Shown one piece after another: positions 1 to 9,287 of a stretch of 34,325 bases of DNA (its first letter is position 1; the number at the start of each line of letters is the position of its first letter). The notes under the pieces are model-generated. The model saw only the letters and a list, made by a program, of their open reading frames with translations. It was not told the DNA's origin and did no database searches. The position numbers were made by a program, and so were the translations under genes. This DNA comes from an uncultured Chlorobiaceae bacterium. Its GTDB lineage: Bacteria > Bacteroidota > Chlorobiia > Chlorobiales > Chlorobiaceae. The stretch lies in the NCBI GenBank assembly GCA_903871235.1, contig CAIQGA010000078.1, positions 1 to 34,325 of the forward strand, written 5' to 3'.

Positions 1-447
1 ACAAAAACATTAATTATATTTCATTTTTATGTTCCGATTAATCTCTCCGAATAACCACTTTTTTTGTGGTAATGGAAATCTATATGCGATAAAATTGATA
101 GCTGGGATTAATTGATATAATTCTATTTAACATTTATAAATCGGGAATTGCTGAGTAAAGAGCTTGTTATAGCCCAGTGTTGCAAAAGAGAGAGCTGCGA
201 AATTGTACCGGCCGGAAAAATGAGGATCGCTCAGGTGTAGCGCTTGTTTTCCATCTGCCGCAGACCAGAATAGGTGAGTGAGGCCATCACGCTGAAAAGG
301 CCCCAGAGCAGTGAAACTCCCGCACCAAAAGCGGCGGCAAGGAGTCTTTGGGTTACGGCAACAGGTATTCACTACTCATTATTGAAACGAGCGGTCAACG
401 GCTGAGAGGTTAAAACTATCTGGATAAACTTCGGTTTAAAGCATCGT
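1..447. other. Gene-poor left edge (447 bp)
   Basis: No intact gene can be supported here. The first 130 bases are AT-rich and look like intergenic DNA. Between about 231 and 366 on the minus strand there is a short reading frame resembling the end of a membrane protein (listed separately). Short open frames on both strands in this stretch have no recognisable domain. Confidence 0.5.
231..366 (-). pseudogene. Possible remnant: C-terminus of a membrane protein
   Basis: Reading the minus strand from about 366 down to a TGA at 231-233 gives roughly 44 residues. They contain one hydrophobic segment (LLAAAFGAGVSLLWGLFSVM) followed by a short basic tail ending in ENKRYT. In-frame stops TAG and TGA lie immediately upstream and no ATG, GTG or TTG opens the frame, so it cannot be a complete gene as read. 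An ATG at 372 lies in a different frame. It sits just downstream of the FAD/Fe-S oxidoreductase on the same strand and could be the end of a lost membrane partner. I do not recognise the family, and a chance open frame is possible. Confidence 0.3.
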
Positions 448-2430
448 TCATGAACAGTGGTTCCTGATTGTAACCGGCAGCGACAACGCTCCTGTGGGGC
501 AGCTTTCGGCCATGACGGCAATGTTGACACTCTCTTTGAGCTCTTCAAGCGTGCGCACACAAATCCCGCAGTCAACGCACTTTTCCCGCTCCATGCTGAT
601 CTCATCATTTTCGGCCAGATAAAAATCGGGGTGCTCATGTTTTTGTGCTGCATGAACGGGGAGGTAGCGAGAGGCAAGTTCCCGCAGACGGCAGTCGTTG
701 ATGGCGTTGCAGCGGCATTGCAGGCATCGGAGCGCTTCCGAATGGGCCATCTCTTCGGTATATCCTGTTGCCACTTCATTGAAGTTAGCCGTTCGCTCCG
801 ATGGCGACAGTTCGGTCATGGGCACTCTTTCTGTTGGCACCGCTTTGGAGTACAATGCTTTCGGGGCCTCATCCCGTGCTCCGTAGGATGAGTTGAAGGA
901 GGAGGCCGGAGCGCAGAGGCTCTCGTCATTCAAAAAGAGGTTGATGCTCCTCGCCGCTTTTTTCCCCTGCTCCAGGGCGCGGATGGCCGTATCACTGCCG
1001 GTAACACAATCTCCACCGGCAAAAAGCCATGGTGTTGCCGATTGCAGTGTATCGCTGTTGACCAGCACTTCGCCATACTTTCCGCAGCCAGAGCCCGCAT
1101 CACGTGTCACTGAGTGGTCGATTTGCTGCCCTATAGCCGAAATGATGGTGTCGGTCATGATGGTAAATTCTGACCCTTCAACCGGTACAGGCATCCTCCG
1201 TCCTGAGGCATCGGGTGCTCCTGGCTGCATGGTTATGGCCGTTATTTCGAGTGCACCATTGAGCCTTTTGATCGCCGTTGGCGCGGCCCATTCAAGCAGG
1301 GTGATCCCTTCTGCAAGGGCCTCTCCAATTTCCGGGTCGTTGGCCGGCATTTCGTTTCTTGAGCGGCGGTAGAGAATGGCGACGGTTGAAGCGCCAAGGC
1401 GAAGCGCGGTTCTTGCGGCATCAATGGCGGTGTTTCCTCCGCCGGTTACAACCACCCGTCGCCCTGGCTGGGGTTGCTCTCCGGCTTCCGCTTTGCGAAG
1501 AAACGCAATGCCGCTGATAACACCGGGCTCATCTTCTCCCGGAATATTCATGCGTGACGCTTTTTGAGCACCAACAGCAAGAAAAACAGCATCGAATTCT
1601 GCCTGAAGCGCTTCAAGGGTGACCTCTTTGCCGAACGTAGTGTTGAACCGAAACTCCAGTCCCATGCTGAGCAGGGGGGCGATGTCACTCTCAAGCACAG
1701 CCTCGGGAAGGCGGAAGCGGGGAATACTGTAACGCATCATGCCACCGGCCCTGGCGGCGGATTCAAAAATGGTCACTGCATGGCCCTTGCAGAGCAGGAA
1801 CCAGGCGGCGGCAAGACCTGCCGGTCCTGAACCGATAATGGCTACTTTTTTTCCGGTTTTCGGGGCGATTTCGGGGATGAAACGTTCGGGTTGTTCCCGT
1901 TCCCTGTCGGCGGCATAGCGTTTCAGGGCGCAGATTGAGACCGGCTTGTCAATACCATGCCGTCGGCACTCATCTTCGCAGGGAGCCGGGCAGATACGGC
2001 CGAGAATTCCGGGAAGGGGGATCGTCTGCTTGATGATTTGAATGGCCTCCCTTTCATCATGGCGGGCAATCGCTGCAATAAAGTCAGGGATGTTGCAACC
2101 GGCAGGGCATGAGAGTTCACAGGGCCCCATGCAGTCTCCACCATGTTCTTCGATGATGCGCTCCAGGTTCTGGCGCCTCATTGCCCTGATTTCCGGGTTT
2201 TCGGTTTCGATAACCATTCCCTCTGATACCGGCGTATCACATGCGGGCACAAAGCGATTTTTCCCCTTGATTTCAACAATGCACATCCAGCACGATCCGG
2301 TCTCTTCAAGTGAGCGGTGAAAGCAGAGGGTGGGAATTGCGATGCCTGCCGCCGATGCTGCTTCAAGAATTGATGTTCCGGGTGCTGCCGTCACCGCTTG
2401 CTGGTTGATGGTAAGTGAGAGCTGGTTCAT
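448..2430 (-). CDS. FAD/NAD(P)-dependent oxidoreductase, GltD-like, with N-terminal 2Fe-2S and C-terminal Fe-S domains
   Basis: This 660-residue soluble protein is related to the small subunit of glutamate synthase (GltD family) but is much larger. Residues 1-75 form a 2Fe-2S ferredoxin-like domain with C36, C47, C50 and C64. H96, C100, C104 and C108 resemble the His/Cys cluster site of NuoG-type proteins. C147, C151 and C155 fit the GltD-type cluster region. An FAD-binding GSGPAG motif lies at 200-205 and an NAD(P) motif GGGNTA near 330-335. The C-terminus has CLQCRC near 569-574 and a ferredoxin-like set at C618, C621, C624 and C644 (CPTGAL). It probably moves electrons between NAD(P)H and ferredoxin or another partner; the physiological substrate cannot be read from the sequence. 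It is last in the run ychF-murI-ispH, 42 bases after ispH if transcribed together. Confidence 0.85.
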   Translation of the reverse strand: MNQLSLTINQQAVTAAPGTSILEAASAAGIAIPTLCFHRSLEETGSCWMCIVEIKGKNRFVPACDTPVSEGMVIETENPEIRAMRRQNLERIIEEHGGDCMGPCELSCPAGCNIPDFIAAIARHDEREAIQIIKQTIPLPGILGRICPAPCEDECRRHGIDKPVSICALKRYAADREREQPERFIPEIAPKTGKKVAIIGSGPAGLAAAWFLLCKGHAVTIFESAARAGGMMRYSIPRFRLPEAVLESDIAPLLSMGLEFRFNTTFGKEVTLEALQAEFDAVFLAVGAQKASRMNIPGEDEPGVISGIAFLRKAEAGEQPQPGRRVVVTGGGNTAIDAARTALRLGASTVAILYRRSRNEMPANDPEIGEALAEGITLLEWAAPTAIKRLNGALEITAITMQPGAPDASGRRMPVPVEGSEFTIMTDTIISAIGQQIDHSVTRDAGSGCGKYGEVLVNSDTLQSATPWLFAGGDCVTGSDTAIRALEQGKKAARSINLFLNDESLCAPASSFNSSYGARDEAPKALYSKAVPTERVPMTELSPSERTANFNEVATGYTEEMAHSEALRCLQCRCNAINDCRLRELASRYLPVHAAQKHEHPDFYLAENDEISMEREKCVDCGICVRTLEELKESVNIAVMAESCPTGALSLPVTIRNHCS

Positions 2431-2472
2431 GGGTACAAAGAAAAAACGTTACGGTTCGCTGTGTGGTGTTGG

Positions 2473-3441
2473 CTACGATGGACCAAAGTTCGTTTCAAGG
2501 TGGAGAGCCACTTTTTCAAGGTGCCACATGGGTGTTGAGGTGGCGCCGCACACCCCCACCATATCAACAGTTTTGCCCTCACTCTGGTTCAACCATGCCG
2601 CCTGAATTTCATGAATCTCTTCGATAAAGTAACTCCGGGGATTTGCGGCCTTGCAGATGTTGTAAAGTACCTGGCCGTTTGAACTTTTTTTGCCTGCGAC
2701 AAAGATGATAACGTCGTTGGCGAGAGAGAAGTCGTGCAGCTTCTGGTTTCGGCTCGATACCTGCCGGCAGATCGTATCTTTGAAGATGAGTGAAGGCATC
2801 GGGCGCACTCCGGTCATGGCGGCGGTCATATCGATATCGCGGATGGCCATCCATCCGGCAGTTGCGCTTGAAAGTTGCGGAGTAAAAAGATGCTCAAGAT
2901 TTGCTTTCAGCTCGTAAAATCCCGGAACATCCATGGTGGTCTGGGAGATCAGTGCGCTTTTTTTTGCCCGGTCAAGCGCTTTTGTCTCTTCCGCGTCGCT
3001 GAGGTCGGCATGTTTGATAATGAGGGCCTCGTTGTTGCACTGTCCGTTGATGCCAATCACCTCAGGATGGGTCTGTTTGCCGTAGATGATGATCTGGTAG
3101 CCGAGTTGATGGAGCAATCGTGTTGTGCGCTGCAGCCGGGAGACGACAGGACAGGTTGTGTCGGTAACGGCCAGATTGTTCTCTTTTGCAATGCGGTAGG
3201 TTGAGGGTGGCTCACCGTGTGCCCTGATCAGGACGCGGGCATTTTTCAGCTCTTTGAACCCTTTTTCGTCAACGGTGACAAGGCCGAGTGCTTCGAGTCG
3301 TTTCACTTCGACCTCATTATGGACCACATCTCCGAAAGAGTATAATCCCCCCTCTTTCTGAAGCTTTTCTTCGGCCACATAGATGGTTCCCTGCACTCCG
3401 ATGCAGAATCCTGATGAAGTTCTGTCGAGATTTACTTTCAC
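2473..3441 (-). CDS. ispH: 4-hydroxy-3-methylbut-2-enyl diphosphate reductase (IspH/LytB)
   Basis: This enzyme carries out the last step of the MEP isoprenoid pathway, reducing HMBPP to IPP and DMAPP with an Fe-S cluster. The three cluster cysteines are seen as C13 (GFCIGVQG), C97 (DTTCPVV) and C225 ([11 protein letters not shown]). Substrate-binding motifs VVHN, AHGE, THPE and SQTT are present, as is a C-terminal GATSTP. With the GTG at 3439-3441 the protein is 322 residues and begins [13 protein letters not shown], which matches family members I recall; a second GTG nine bases upstream (3450) is also possible. No clear Shine-Dalgarno sequence favours either. In a phototroph it supplies isoprenoids for carotenoids, chlorophyll tails and quinones. 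Confidence 0.95.
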   Translation of the reverse strand: MKVNLDRTSSGFCIGVQGTIYVAEEKLQKEGGLYSFGDVVHNEVEVKRLEALGLVTVDEKGFKELKNARVLIRAHGEPPSTYRIAKENNLAVTDTTCPVVSRLQRTTRLLHQLGYQIIIYGKQTHPEVIGINGQCNNEALIIKHADLSDAEETKALDRAKKSALISQTTMDVPGFYELKANLEHLFTPQLSSATAGWMAIRDIDMTAAMTGVRPMPSLIFKDTICRQVSSRNQKLHDFSLANDVIIFVAGKKSSNGQVLYNICKAANPRSYFIEEIHEIQAAWLNQSEGKTVDMVGVCGATSTPMWHLEKVALHLETNFGPS

Positions 3442-3488
3442 GCTGTACACATTAGAGAGGTCAATAGAGAAAAATCAAACATGAACAA

Positions 3489-4289
3489 CTATACCTCTAC
3501 CAGTTCGACATCCGGCATTTCTGAGCCCATGAAGAGCTGATAGAGCATACTGAATTTTTGGGGCAGATCGCTGACCAGCAGATGCGGAGTGGTTGCATTC
3601 CGGGTTGATGCAAGCAGCCCTGCTTCCGTCAGGAGCTCTCTGGTTCTGAGGGCGACCGCATCAGCCGAGTCGATGATCGTGATTTCAGGCCCTACCGTCT
3701 CTTCAATCACCTTGCGAAGAATCGGGTAGTGGGTACAGCCAAGAACCAGTGTATCAATGCCCTTTTGGGTGATCTCTGCCAGATATTGTGCCGCGATAAG
3801 TTTTGTTGCCGGGTGGTCGATAAAACCCTCCTCAGCCAGTGGAACAAAAAGAGGGCAGGCTTGCGAGATAACCTCTATTTCCTCATTGATCTGGTTGATG
3901 GCCAAACCGTAGGCATTTGACGAAACCGTTGCCAGGGTGCCGATAACGCCGACTCGGTTGTTTTTCGTTACCTCTGCCGCCAGTCGAGCTCCAGCCTTCA
4001 GCACTCCTGTGACGGGGATATGGCCGCACGATTTTTCTACAATATCAAGAGCCAGTGCAGAGACGGTATTGCAGGCGACGATAATGATTTTCGGCTGATA
4101 GCGCATGAGCATGGCGGTATCGTCAGCCGCATATTTTCGGATGGTGATCTGCGACTTTGGCCCGTAGGGTACACGAGCCGTATCGCCAAAATAGATAATC
4201 CGCTCAAACGGAAGGGCCGCCTGTACCGCCTTGACAACCGTGAGTCCTCCAATACCGGAGTCAAAAATACCTATAGGGCTTTTGTTCAA
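3489..4289 (-). CDS. murI: Glutamate racemase
   Basis: It interconverts L- and D-glutamate for peptidoglycan synthesis. The N-terminal [10 protein letters not shown] motif carries the conserved Asp, and the two catalytic cysteines are C73 (ACNTVSA) and C185 (LGCTHYP), numbered from the start chosen here. The frame is open up to a TTG at 4331, but the extra 14 residues are encoded by a tandem heptamer repeat and look unlike the family. The TTG at 4289-4287, giving 266 residues beginning with Met-Asn-Lys-Ser-Pro-Ile-Gly, fits the usual length better. That start codon itself lies in the first repeat unit, so no normal ribosome-binding site is visible. The gene precedes ispH on the same strand with about 47 bases between. 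Confidence 0.93.
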   Translation of the reverse strand: MNKSPIGIFDSGIGGLTVVKAVQAALPFERIIYFGDTARVPYGPKSQITIRKYAADDTAMLMRYQPKIIIVACNTVSALALDIVEKSCGHIPVTGVLKAGARLAAEVTKNNRVGVIGTLATVSSNAYGLAINQINEEIEVISQACPLFVPLAEEGFIDHPATKLIAAQYLAEITQKGIDTLVLGCTHYPILRKVIEETVGPEITIIDSADAVALRTRELLTEAGLLASTRNATTPHLLVSDLPQKFSMLYQLFMGSEMPDVELVEV

Positions 4290-4321
4290 TTGACAATTGA
4301 CAACTGACAATTGACAACGGT
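4287..4321. repeat. Tandem heptamer array, five copies
   Basis: Five consecutive 7-base units read on the plus strand: CAATTGA (4287), CAATTGA (4294), CAACTGA (4301), CAATTGA (4308) and a diverged CAACGGT (4315). The array overlaps the probable start codon of murI. Similar short tandem heptamers between genes are known from filamentous cyanobacteria (STRR sequences); the comparison is by form only. Confidence 0.8.
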
Positions 4322-4337
4322 CAGGGTACAATTACTT

Positions 4338-4365
4338 CATTGTCCACTGTTCATTGTCCACTGTC
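4338..4365. repeat. Second heptamer array, four alternating copies
   Basis: Four 7-base units follow each other: CATTGTC, CACTGTT, CATTGTC, CACTGTC. They alternate, so the array also has a 14-base period. It starts 16 bases after the first array, between murI and the 3' end of ychF. Confidence 0.75.
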
Positions 4366-4377
4366 TATTACGAAAGA

Positions 4378-5469
4378 CTATACATTAAAACGAAATACAA
4401 TCACATCGCCATCTTTGACAATATACTCTTTGCCTTCTGAGCGAAGCTTGCCAGCCACTTTAACCTTCTGTTCAGAACCGAGTTCTATAAGGTCGCGATA
4501 GCACATCACTTCAGCGCGGATAAACCCTTTTTCAAAATCAGAGTGGATTGCTCCTGCAGCTTCCGGAGCGGCGGCTCCCTTGCGGATGGTCCAGGCATGA
4601 ACCTCTTTTTCTCCTGCAGTAAAATAGGTTTGCAGGCCGAGCAGGTCGTAGGCCGTTTTGATAAGCCGGTCAAGGCCGGATGTATGCAGCCCGAGGCTTT
4701 CAAGAAATTCCGGACGTTCTTCTTCGGGCAACTCGGCTATTTCTGCTTCAGTTTGTGCACTGATGATCAGCATTTTCGAGCCGGATTCCGCAGCGATTTC
4801 GGCAACCTTTTTGGTATAGTTGTTGCCGTCGGGGAGGTCGGTTTCGGCAACATTGGCCGCGAAGAGAATTGGTTTTGAGGTGAGGAGGAAGAATTGTCGC
4901 GCAATTGCCTGCTCCTCGGCGGTTTCAATGATTTTGCGGACAGGAATGCCGTCACTGAGGCCGCTGATAATCTTTTCGGCCACTTCGAGCTGCAACAAGA
5001 GCTCTTTCTCTTTGCGGGCATTTTTTCTGAGCCGGTCGATCCTTTTTTCCATACTGTCGAGGTCGGCAAGCATCAACTCCGTCTCAATGGTGATGATGTC
5101 GTCAGCCGGGTCGATTCTCCCTTCGACATGAATAATATTGTCGTCATCAAAACAGCGGACAACGTGTACAATGGCGTCAACCTCCCTGATATGCGAGAGA
5201 AACTGGTTTCCGAGCCCTTCGCCCTTGCTTGCCCCTTTGACCAGTCCGGCGATATCGACGATTTCGAGCGTTGCCGGTACAAGCGTCGGGGTTTTTACAA
5301 CATCAGCAATCTGCTGCATCCGTTCGTCCGGCACAAGCACCGTGCCGACGTTGGGCTCTATGGTACAGAAGGGGTAATTGGCAGCTTCAGCCTGTTTTGC
5401 CGTGATGGCATTGAAAAGTGTTGACTTTCCGACGTTTGGCAATCCGACAATGCCGCAGCGAAGTGACAT
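4378..5469 (-). CDS. ychF: YchF/Obg-like ribosome-binding ATPase
   Basis: This 363-residue P-loop protein belongs to the Obg-related YchF group, which favours ATP over GTP and binds ribosomes. The P-loop GLPNVGKST is at residues 9-17 and the switch region [16 protein letters not shown] follows. The base-specificity motif reads NVAE, typical of YchF and unlike the NKxD of GTPases. A central coiled-coil part and a C-terminal TGS domain (from about [15 protein letters not shown] to the end) complete the family pattern. The open frame extends 39 codons further upstream, but the ATG at 5467-5469 ([11 protein letters not shown]) gives the family N-terminus. It diverges from cmk across a spacer of about 110 bases. 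Confidence 0.95.
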   Translation of the reverse strand: MSLRCGIVGLPNVGKSTLFNAITAKQAEAANYPFCTIEPNVGTVLVPDERMQQIADVVKTPTLVPATLEIVDIAGLVKGASKGEGLGNQFLSHIREVDAIVHVVRCFDDDNIIHVEGRIDPADDIITIETELMLADLDSMEKRIDRLRKNARKEKELLLQLEVAEKIISGLSDGIPVRKIIETAEEQAIARQFFLLTSKPILFAANVAETDLPDGNNYTKKVAEIAAESGSKMLIISAQTEAEIAELPEEERPEFLESLGLHTSGLDRLIKTAYDLLGLQTYFTAGEKEVHAWTIRKGAAAPEAAGAIHSDFEKGFIRAEVMCYRDLIELGSEQKVKVAGKLRSEGKEYIVKDGDVIVFRFNV

Positions 5470-5580
5470 AAAAAAAATGTTTGTTGAATGAGTGGCCACG
5501 AGAAAAATAATGGTTTTAACATGTAACCAATATGTTTGGAAAAAGCAAATATTTTTTATAAAATGGCAAGCTAATTCAAT

Positions 5581-6314
5581 ATGCACTTGTTCAACAGGAA
5601 ACGGGAAAAAAACGTATCATTATTGCTCTTGACGGGCCGGCAGCATCCGGAAAAAGTACTACAGCACGGAGAGTAGCCGAGCGACTTGGTTATACTTATA
5701 TCGACACCGGTGCCATGTACCGGAGCGTGACCCTCAAGGCCCTCCAGCAGGGCGCCATGGATAGTTTGCGCCATTCCCCCGAAACTGTTTCCGGTTTGCT
5801 TCGCGATATTGCCATACATTTTGATGGTGACCATGTTTTTCTTGATGGCCGTGATGTTACTGCCGAAATCAGGGAGAACCGGGTAAGCCGTGAGGTCAGT
5901 TTTATCAGTTCACTCAAGCCGGTGCGTGACAGGCTCAGGGAGATGCAGCAGGAGCTTGGTCGCAAGGGGTGCGTTGTCATGGATGGACGTGATATCGGCA
6001 CCGTTGTCTTCCCCGATGCTGAACTGAAAATTTTTCTTGTGGCCGATGCCCGCGAAAGGGCCAAACGGCGTTATGCAGAACTGCTGGCCAAGTCTCATGA
6101 CGGCATTGAGTTACCGACTCTTGATATTCTTGAAGAGGAGATAAAAAGTCGGGATCGCGATGATGCCGAGCGAAAACATGCTCCTTTGAAAAAACATGCT
6201 GACGCATACGAAATTGATACAACCAGTTTGACGATAGAGCGCCAGGTCGATATTGTTTGTGACCTTGCGCGGAAAACAGAAATCCGTGGTCGGCTGATTG
6301 ACTCCGGAATGTAG
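5581..6314 (+). CDS. cmk: Cytidylate kinase, apparent frameshift or unusual start at 5'-end
   Basis: It phosphorylates CMP and dCMP with ATP. The P-loop [11 protein letters not shown], the DTGAMYRS motif, [16 protein letters not shown] and the RDRDD lid region identify the family. The frame encoding the P-loop runs from a TAA at 5559 and has no ATG, GTG or TTG before the ATG at 5715, which lies after the P-loop and cannot be the real start. The ATG at 5581 is one frame away. Adding one A to the A7 run at 5606-5612 would join it to the kinase frame, giving an N-terminus [20 protein letters not shown]. Alternatives are an ATT start at 5574, slippage on the A-run, or a sequence error. It lies 94 bases before rpsA on the same strand, an arrangement also found in E. 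coli. Confidence 0.85.
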
Positions 6315-6390
6315 TTGCAGCACAATTGTTTCATCAACCCTAAAACCGCCTGGCCGATATCTCTCGCGGCAGGGCAGGCTCACTTACACG

Positions 6391-6400
6391 AGAGGAAGGA
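6391..6400 (+). promoter_or_regulatory. Strong ribosome-binding site of rpsA
   Basis: The purine-rich sequence AGAGGAAGGA lies 8 bases before the ATG at 6409 and decides this start over the in-frame ATG at 6298, which lies inside cmk. Confidence 0.7.
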
Positions 6401-6408
6401 AAAAATTA

Positions 6409-8184
6409 ATGGCAGAAGCATTTTCACAGGAAAAAAAGGTCAAGGAAAGACCCGCAAGAAAAAAACTCAAATTTTTTGCACACTACGAGCCCGCCGAACT
6501 TGCATTGATGGAGCAGCTTTATTCAAGCACGCTCAATGAAATCACTGAAGATGAGATTATCAAGGGTCGTATCGTTTCGATATCCAACAAGGACGTCACC
6601 ATTGACGTTGGTTTCAAGTCGGAAGGTATTGTTTCCTTGCTTGAATTCAGGGCCGAAGATGAGGTCAAGGTTGGCGATGATGTTGAAGTCTATCTTGAGA
6701 ACATCGAAGACAAGATGGGGCAGCTCATCCTTTCCAAGAAGAAAGCTGACGTTCTGAGAATCTGGGATCGTATCTATGATTCAATCGAGAACGATACCAT
6801 CATTAATGGCAAGATTATCAATCGTGTCAAGGGTGGCATGACGGTTTCCCTTTCCGGTGTTGAAGCCTTCCTTCCTGGCTCGCAGATTGATGTCAAGCCG
6901 GTTCGTGATTTCGACGCTCTTGTTGGTCAGACCATGGACTTCAGGGTTGTCAAAATCAATCCGGTTACACAGAATATTGTTGTCAGTCATAAAGTTATTC
7001 TCGAAGAGGCTTATGCTGCCCGTCGTGAAGAGATGCTTGCCAATATCAAGGTGGGCATGGTGCTTGAGGGTACAGTCAAGAACATTACCGACTTCGGTAT
7101 CTTTGTCGATCTTGGCGGTCTTGACGGTCTGGTGCACATCACCGACATCACCTGGGGCAGAATCAACCATCCTTCCGAGGTTGTTGATCTTGACCAGCCG
7201 ATCAAGGTTGTTGTTGTCGGCTTTGACGAGAACACCAAGAGAGTTTCGCTTGGCATGAAGCAGCTTGAGTCTCACCCTTGGGAAAATATCGAGATCAAGT
7301 ATCCTGTCAGCTCGAAAGCACAGGGTCGCGTTGTCTCCATTACCGATTACGGCGCTTTTGTCGAAATCGAGAAGGGTATTGAGGGGCTTGTCCACATCTC
7401 TGAAATGAGCTGGACACAGCACATCAAGCATCCGGGGCAGTTTGTCACCCTGGGGCAGGAAGTCGAGTGTGTGATCCTCAATATCGACAAGGATCATACC
7501 AAGCTCTCCCTCTCCATGAAGCGTGTGAACGAGGATCCCTGGATTGCTCTTTCTGAAAAATATATTGAAAGCTCCCTGCACAAGGGCAGTGTCAGCAATA
7601 TCACCGACTTCGGTGTTTTTGTTGAGCTCGAGCCTGGTGTTGACGGTCTTGTACACATTTCAGACCTCTCATGGACCAAGAAAATCCGCCATCCAAGTGA
7701 ACTGGTCAAAAAGAACCAGGAGCTGGAAGTCAAGGTTCTCAAGTTTGATGTTCATGCCCGCCGCATTGCTCTTGGCCACAAACAGATCAATCAGGATCCC
7801 TGGGACGAGTTTGAGCAGAAGTATGCCGTAGGTGCCGAAAGTTCAGGAGAGATCTCACAGATCATCGAGAAGGGCGTTATTGTCATTCTGCCTGGTGATG
7901 TTGACGGTTTTGTGCCGGTATCACACCTGCTTCAGGGCGGTGTAAAGGATATTCATTCATCATTCAAGATTGGTGATGATCTTCCGATGCGCGTCATTGA
8001 ATTCGACAAGGAGAACAAGCGCATCATTCTCTCTGCCCTTGAGTATTTCAAGGACAAGAGCAAGGAAGAGATTGAGGCCTATTTGCTCGCTCATCCAAAC
8101 GAGAAAAAAGAGATTGAAGCTGCTACGGCTGAACTTGAGCCACCAGTAAAGTCTTCCGAGAAAAAAGTGAGCGAGAAAGCGTAA
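6409..8184 (+). CDS. rpsA: 30S ribosomal protein S1
   Basis: This RNA-binding protein docks mRNA on the small ribosomal subunit. It has 591 residues with six S1 (OB-fold) repeats at roughly 50-110, 130-193, 215-285, 302-370, 388-456 and 476-543. Repeats 3 to 5 carry the best-kept motifs, such as [17 protein letters not shown] and ISEMSW. The C-terminus is a charged Lys/Glu-rich tail. The start is fixed by the strong ribosome-binding site just upstream. The long minus-strand frame opposite 6781-7656 is a shadow of this gene. Confidence 0.97.
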   Translation: MAEAFSQEKKVKERPARKKLKFFAHYEPAELALMEQLYSSTLNEITEDEIIKGRIVSISNKDVTIDVGFKSEGIVSLLEFRAEDEVKVGDDVEVYLENIEDKMGQLILSKKKADVLRIWDRIYDSIENDTIINGKIINRVKGGMTVSLSGVEAFLPGSQIDVKPVRDFDALVGQTMDFRVVKINPVTQNIVVSHKVILEEAYAARREEMLANIKVGMVLEGTVKNITDFGIFVDLGGLDGLVHITDITWGRINHPSEVVDLDQPIKVVVVGFDENTKRVSLGMKQLESHPWENIEIKYPVSSKAQGRVVSITDYGAFVEIEKGIEGLVHISEMSWTQHIKHPGQFVTLGQEVECVILNIDKDHTKLSLSMKRVNEDPWIALSEKYIESSLHKGSVSNITDFGVFVELEPGVDGLVHISDLSWTKKIRHPSELVKKNQELEVKVLKFDVHARRIALGHKQINQDPWDEFEQKYAVGAESSGEISQIIEKGVIVILPGDVDGFVPVSHLLQGGVKDIHSSFKIGDDLPMRVIEFDKENKRIILSALEYFKDKSKEEIEAYLLAHPNEKKEIEAATAELEPPVKSSEKKVSEKA

Positions 8185-8218
8185 GATAACGAACGTTCTT
8201 TCTTGCTGTCTGTTGTCA

Positions 8219-8260
8219 TGAAAAAAGCCTTCTCTGTTCAGTCAGGGAAGGCTTTTTTCA
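8219..8260. terminator. Bidirectional rho-independent terminator between rpsA and era
   Basis: An inverted repeat pairs TGAAAAAAGCCTTCTCTG (8219-8236) with CAGGGAAGGCTTTTTTCA (8243-8260), with a six-base loop and one mismatch. The A/T runs at the stem base give a T-tract on either strand, so it can serve both converging genes. Confidence 0.9.
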
Positions 8261-8264
8261 TTTT

Positions 8265-9182
8265 CTAATACCCGTAACTTTTCAGAAGGTTGTTTTTCTT
8301 TCGCCAGTCAGGCCGTACCTTGATGAAGAGTTCGAGAAATACCGGACGCCCAAGCATCTCTTCAATATCTTTTCGTGCGGTCTGGCCAAGTTTTTTGAGG
8401 GCGGCTCCCTTGCTCCCAATCAGGATCTGTTTCTGGGTATCACGTTCAACAATTACCGAGCAACGGATAAGATCTTTTCTTGTCGGATCGTTTTCGTGCT
8501 GCTCCTTAAACTCGTCAATGACCACTTCGGTAGAGTAGGGCACTTCACGGCCGTAGAGCAGAAATATTTTTTCTCGTATGATTTCACTCACAAAAAAGCG
8601 TTCCGGAGCCGTACTGAGTGTATCTTCGGGATAGAGTGGATAGGTGAGAGGAAGACAGGGCCGGATGGTGTCGATGAGCTGGGGGAGGTTGCTCGCTTTC
8701 AGTGCTGAAACGGAGAGAACAGCCGCCGGGTTCCAGGTGTTCCTGACAAACTCTTCCGCTTGTTGTTGACGCTCTGCGGTCACAAGGTCGCATTTGTTGA
8801 GCACCGCAATAACCGGTTTTCCTGTCGGTTTCAGCCATTCACTGAAGAGTTCCTCGGCGAAGGGGCGGTCAAAAAAATCTTTTTTGCCTGAAAAGGGGAG
8901 GAGTGCAATAACGACGTCGGCATCCTTGAGGGTATCGCGGATGACTCCGAGCATTGATTCATGAAGCTTCTGCTGCGGCTTCATGATGCCGGGCGTATCA
9001 AGAAAAATAATCTGGCACTTGTCGTTGTGGTAGATGCCGGTAATTTTTTTTCTCGTAGTTTGCGGCTTATGTGTTACAATAGAGAGCTTGTAGTCGAGCA
9101 GCTCGTTGAGAAGGGTTGACTTGCCAGCATTGGGCGGTCCAATAATAATCGCGAAACCGCATGAAAAAGGGGAGGGGGCCAT
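8265..9182 (-). CDS. era: GTPase Era
   Basis: This essential GTPase takes part in 16S rRNA maturation and 30S assembly. The 305 residues show the P-loop GPPNAGKST (15-23), the switch I region with [19 protein letters not shown], the NKCD base motif, and a VSALKAS motif. The C-terminal KH RNA-binding domain includes the [14 protein letters not shown] loop and ends in a basic tail. Length and order are normal for the family. It is transcribed toward rpsA and diverges from rodA across about 105 bases. Confidence 0.96.
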   Translation of the reverse strand: MAPSPFSCGFAIIIGPPNAGKSTLLNELLDYKLSIVTHKPQTTRKKITGIYHNDKCQIIFLDTPGIMKPQQKLHESMLGVIRDTLKDADVVIALLPFSGKKDFFDRPFAEELFSEWLKPTGKPVIAVLNKCDLVTAERQQQAEEFVRNTWNPAAVLSVSALKASNLPQLIDTIRPCLPLTYPLYPEDTLSTAPERFFVSEIIREKIFLLYGREVPYSTEVVIDEFKEQHENDPTRKDLIRCSVIVERDTQKQILIGSKGAALKKLGQTARKDIEEMLGRPVFLELFIKVRPDWRKKNNLLKSYGY

Positions 9183-9287
9183 GGAACTTTTTTATAAAAG
9201 ATTCAGTCTGTTGATAGACGATGCAATGTCAACTATACTAAATTAAGCTCACTCATGATAATGAAAAAAGGGTAACTCAAGACTCGA

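Noticed and set aside
4290-4331. Longer N-terminus for murI from TTG 4331
   Set aside because: The added residues are translated heptamer repeats and do not fit the family.
6781-7656. 291-codon open frame on the minus strand
   Set aside because: It lies wholly opposite rpsA, whose six S1 domains are clear; the antisense frame shows no domain.
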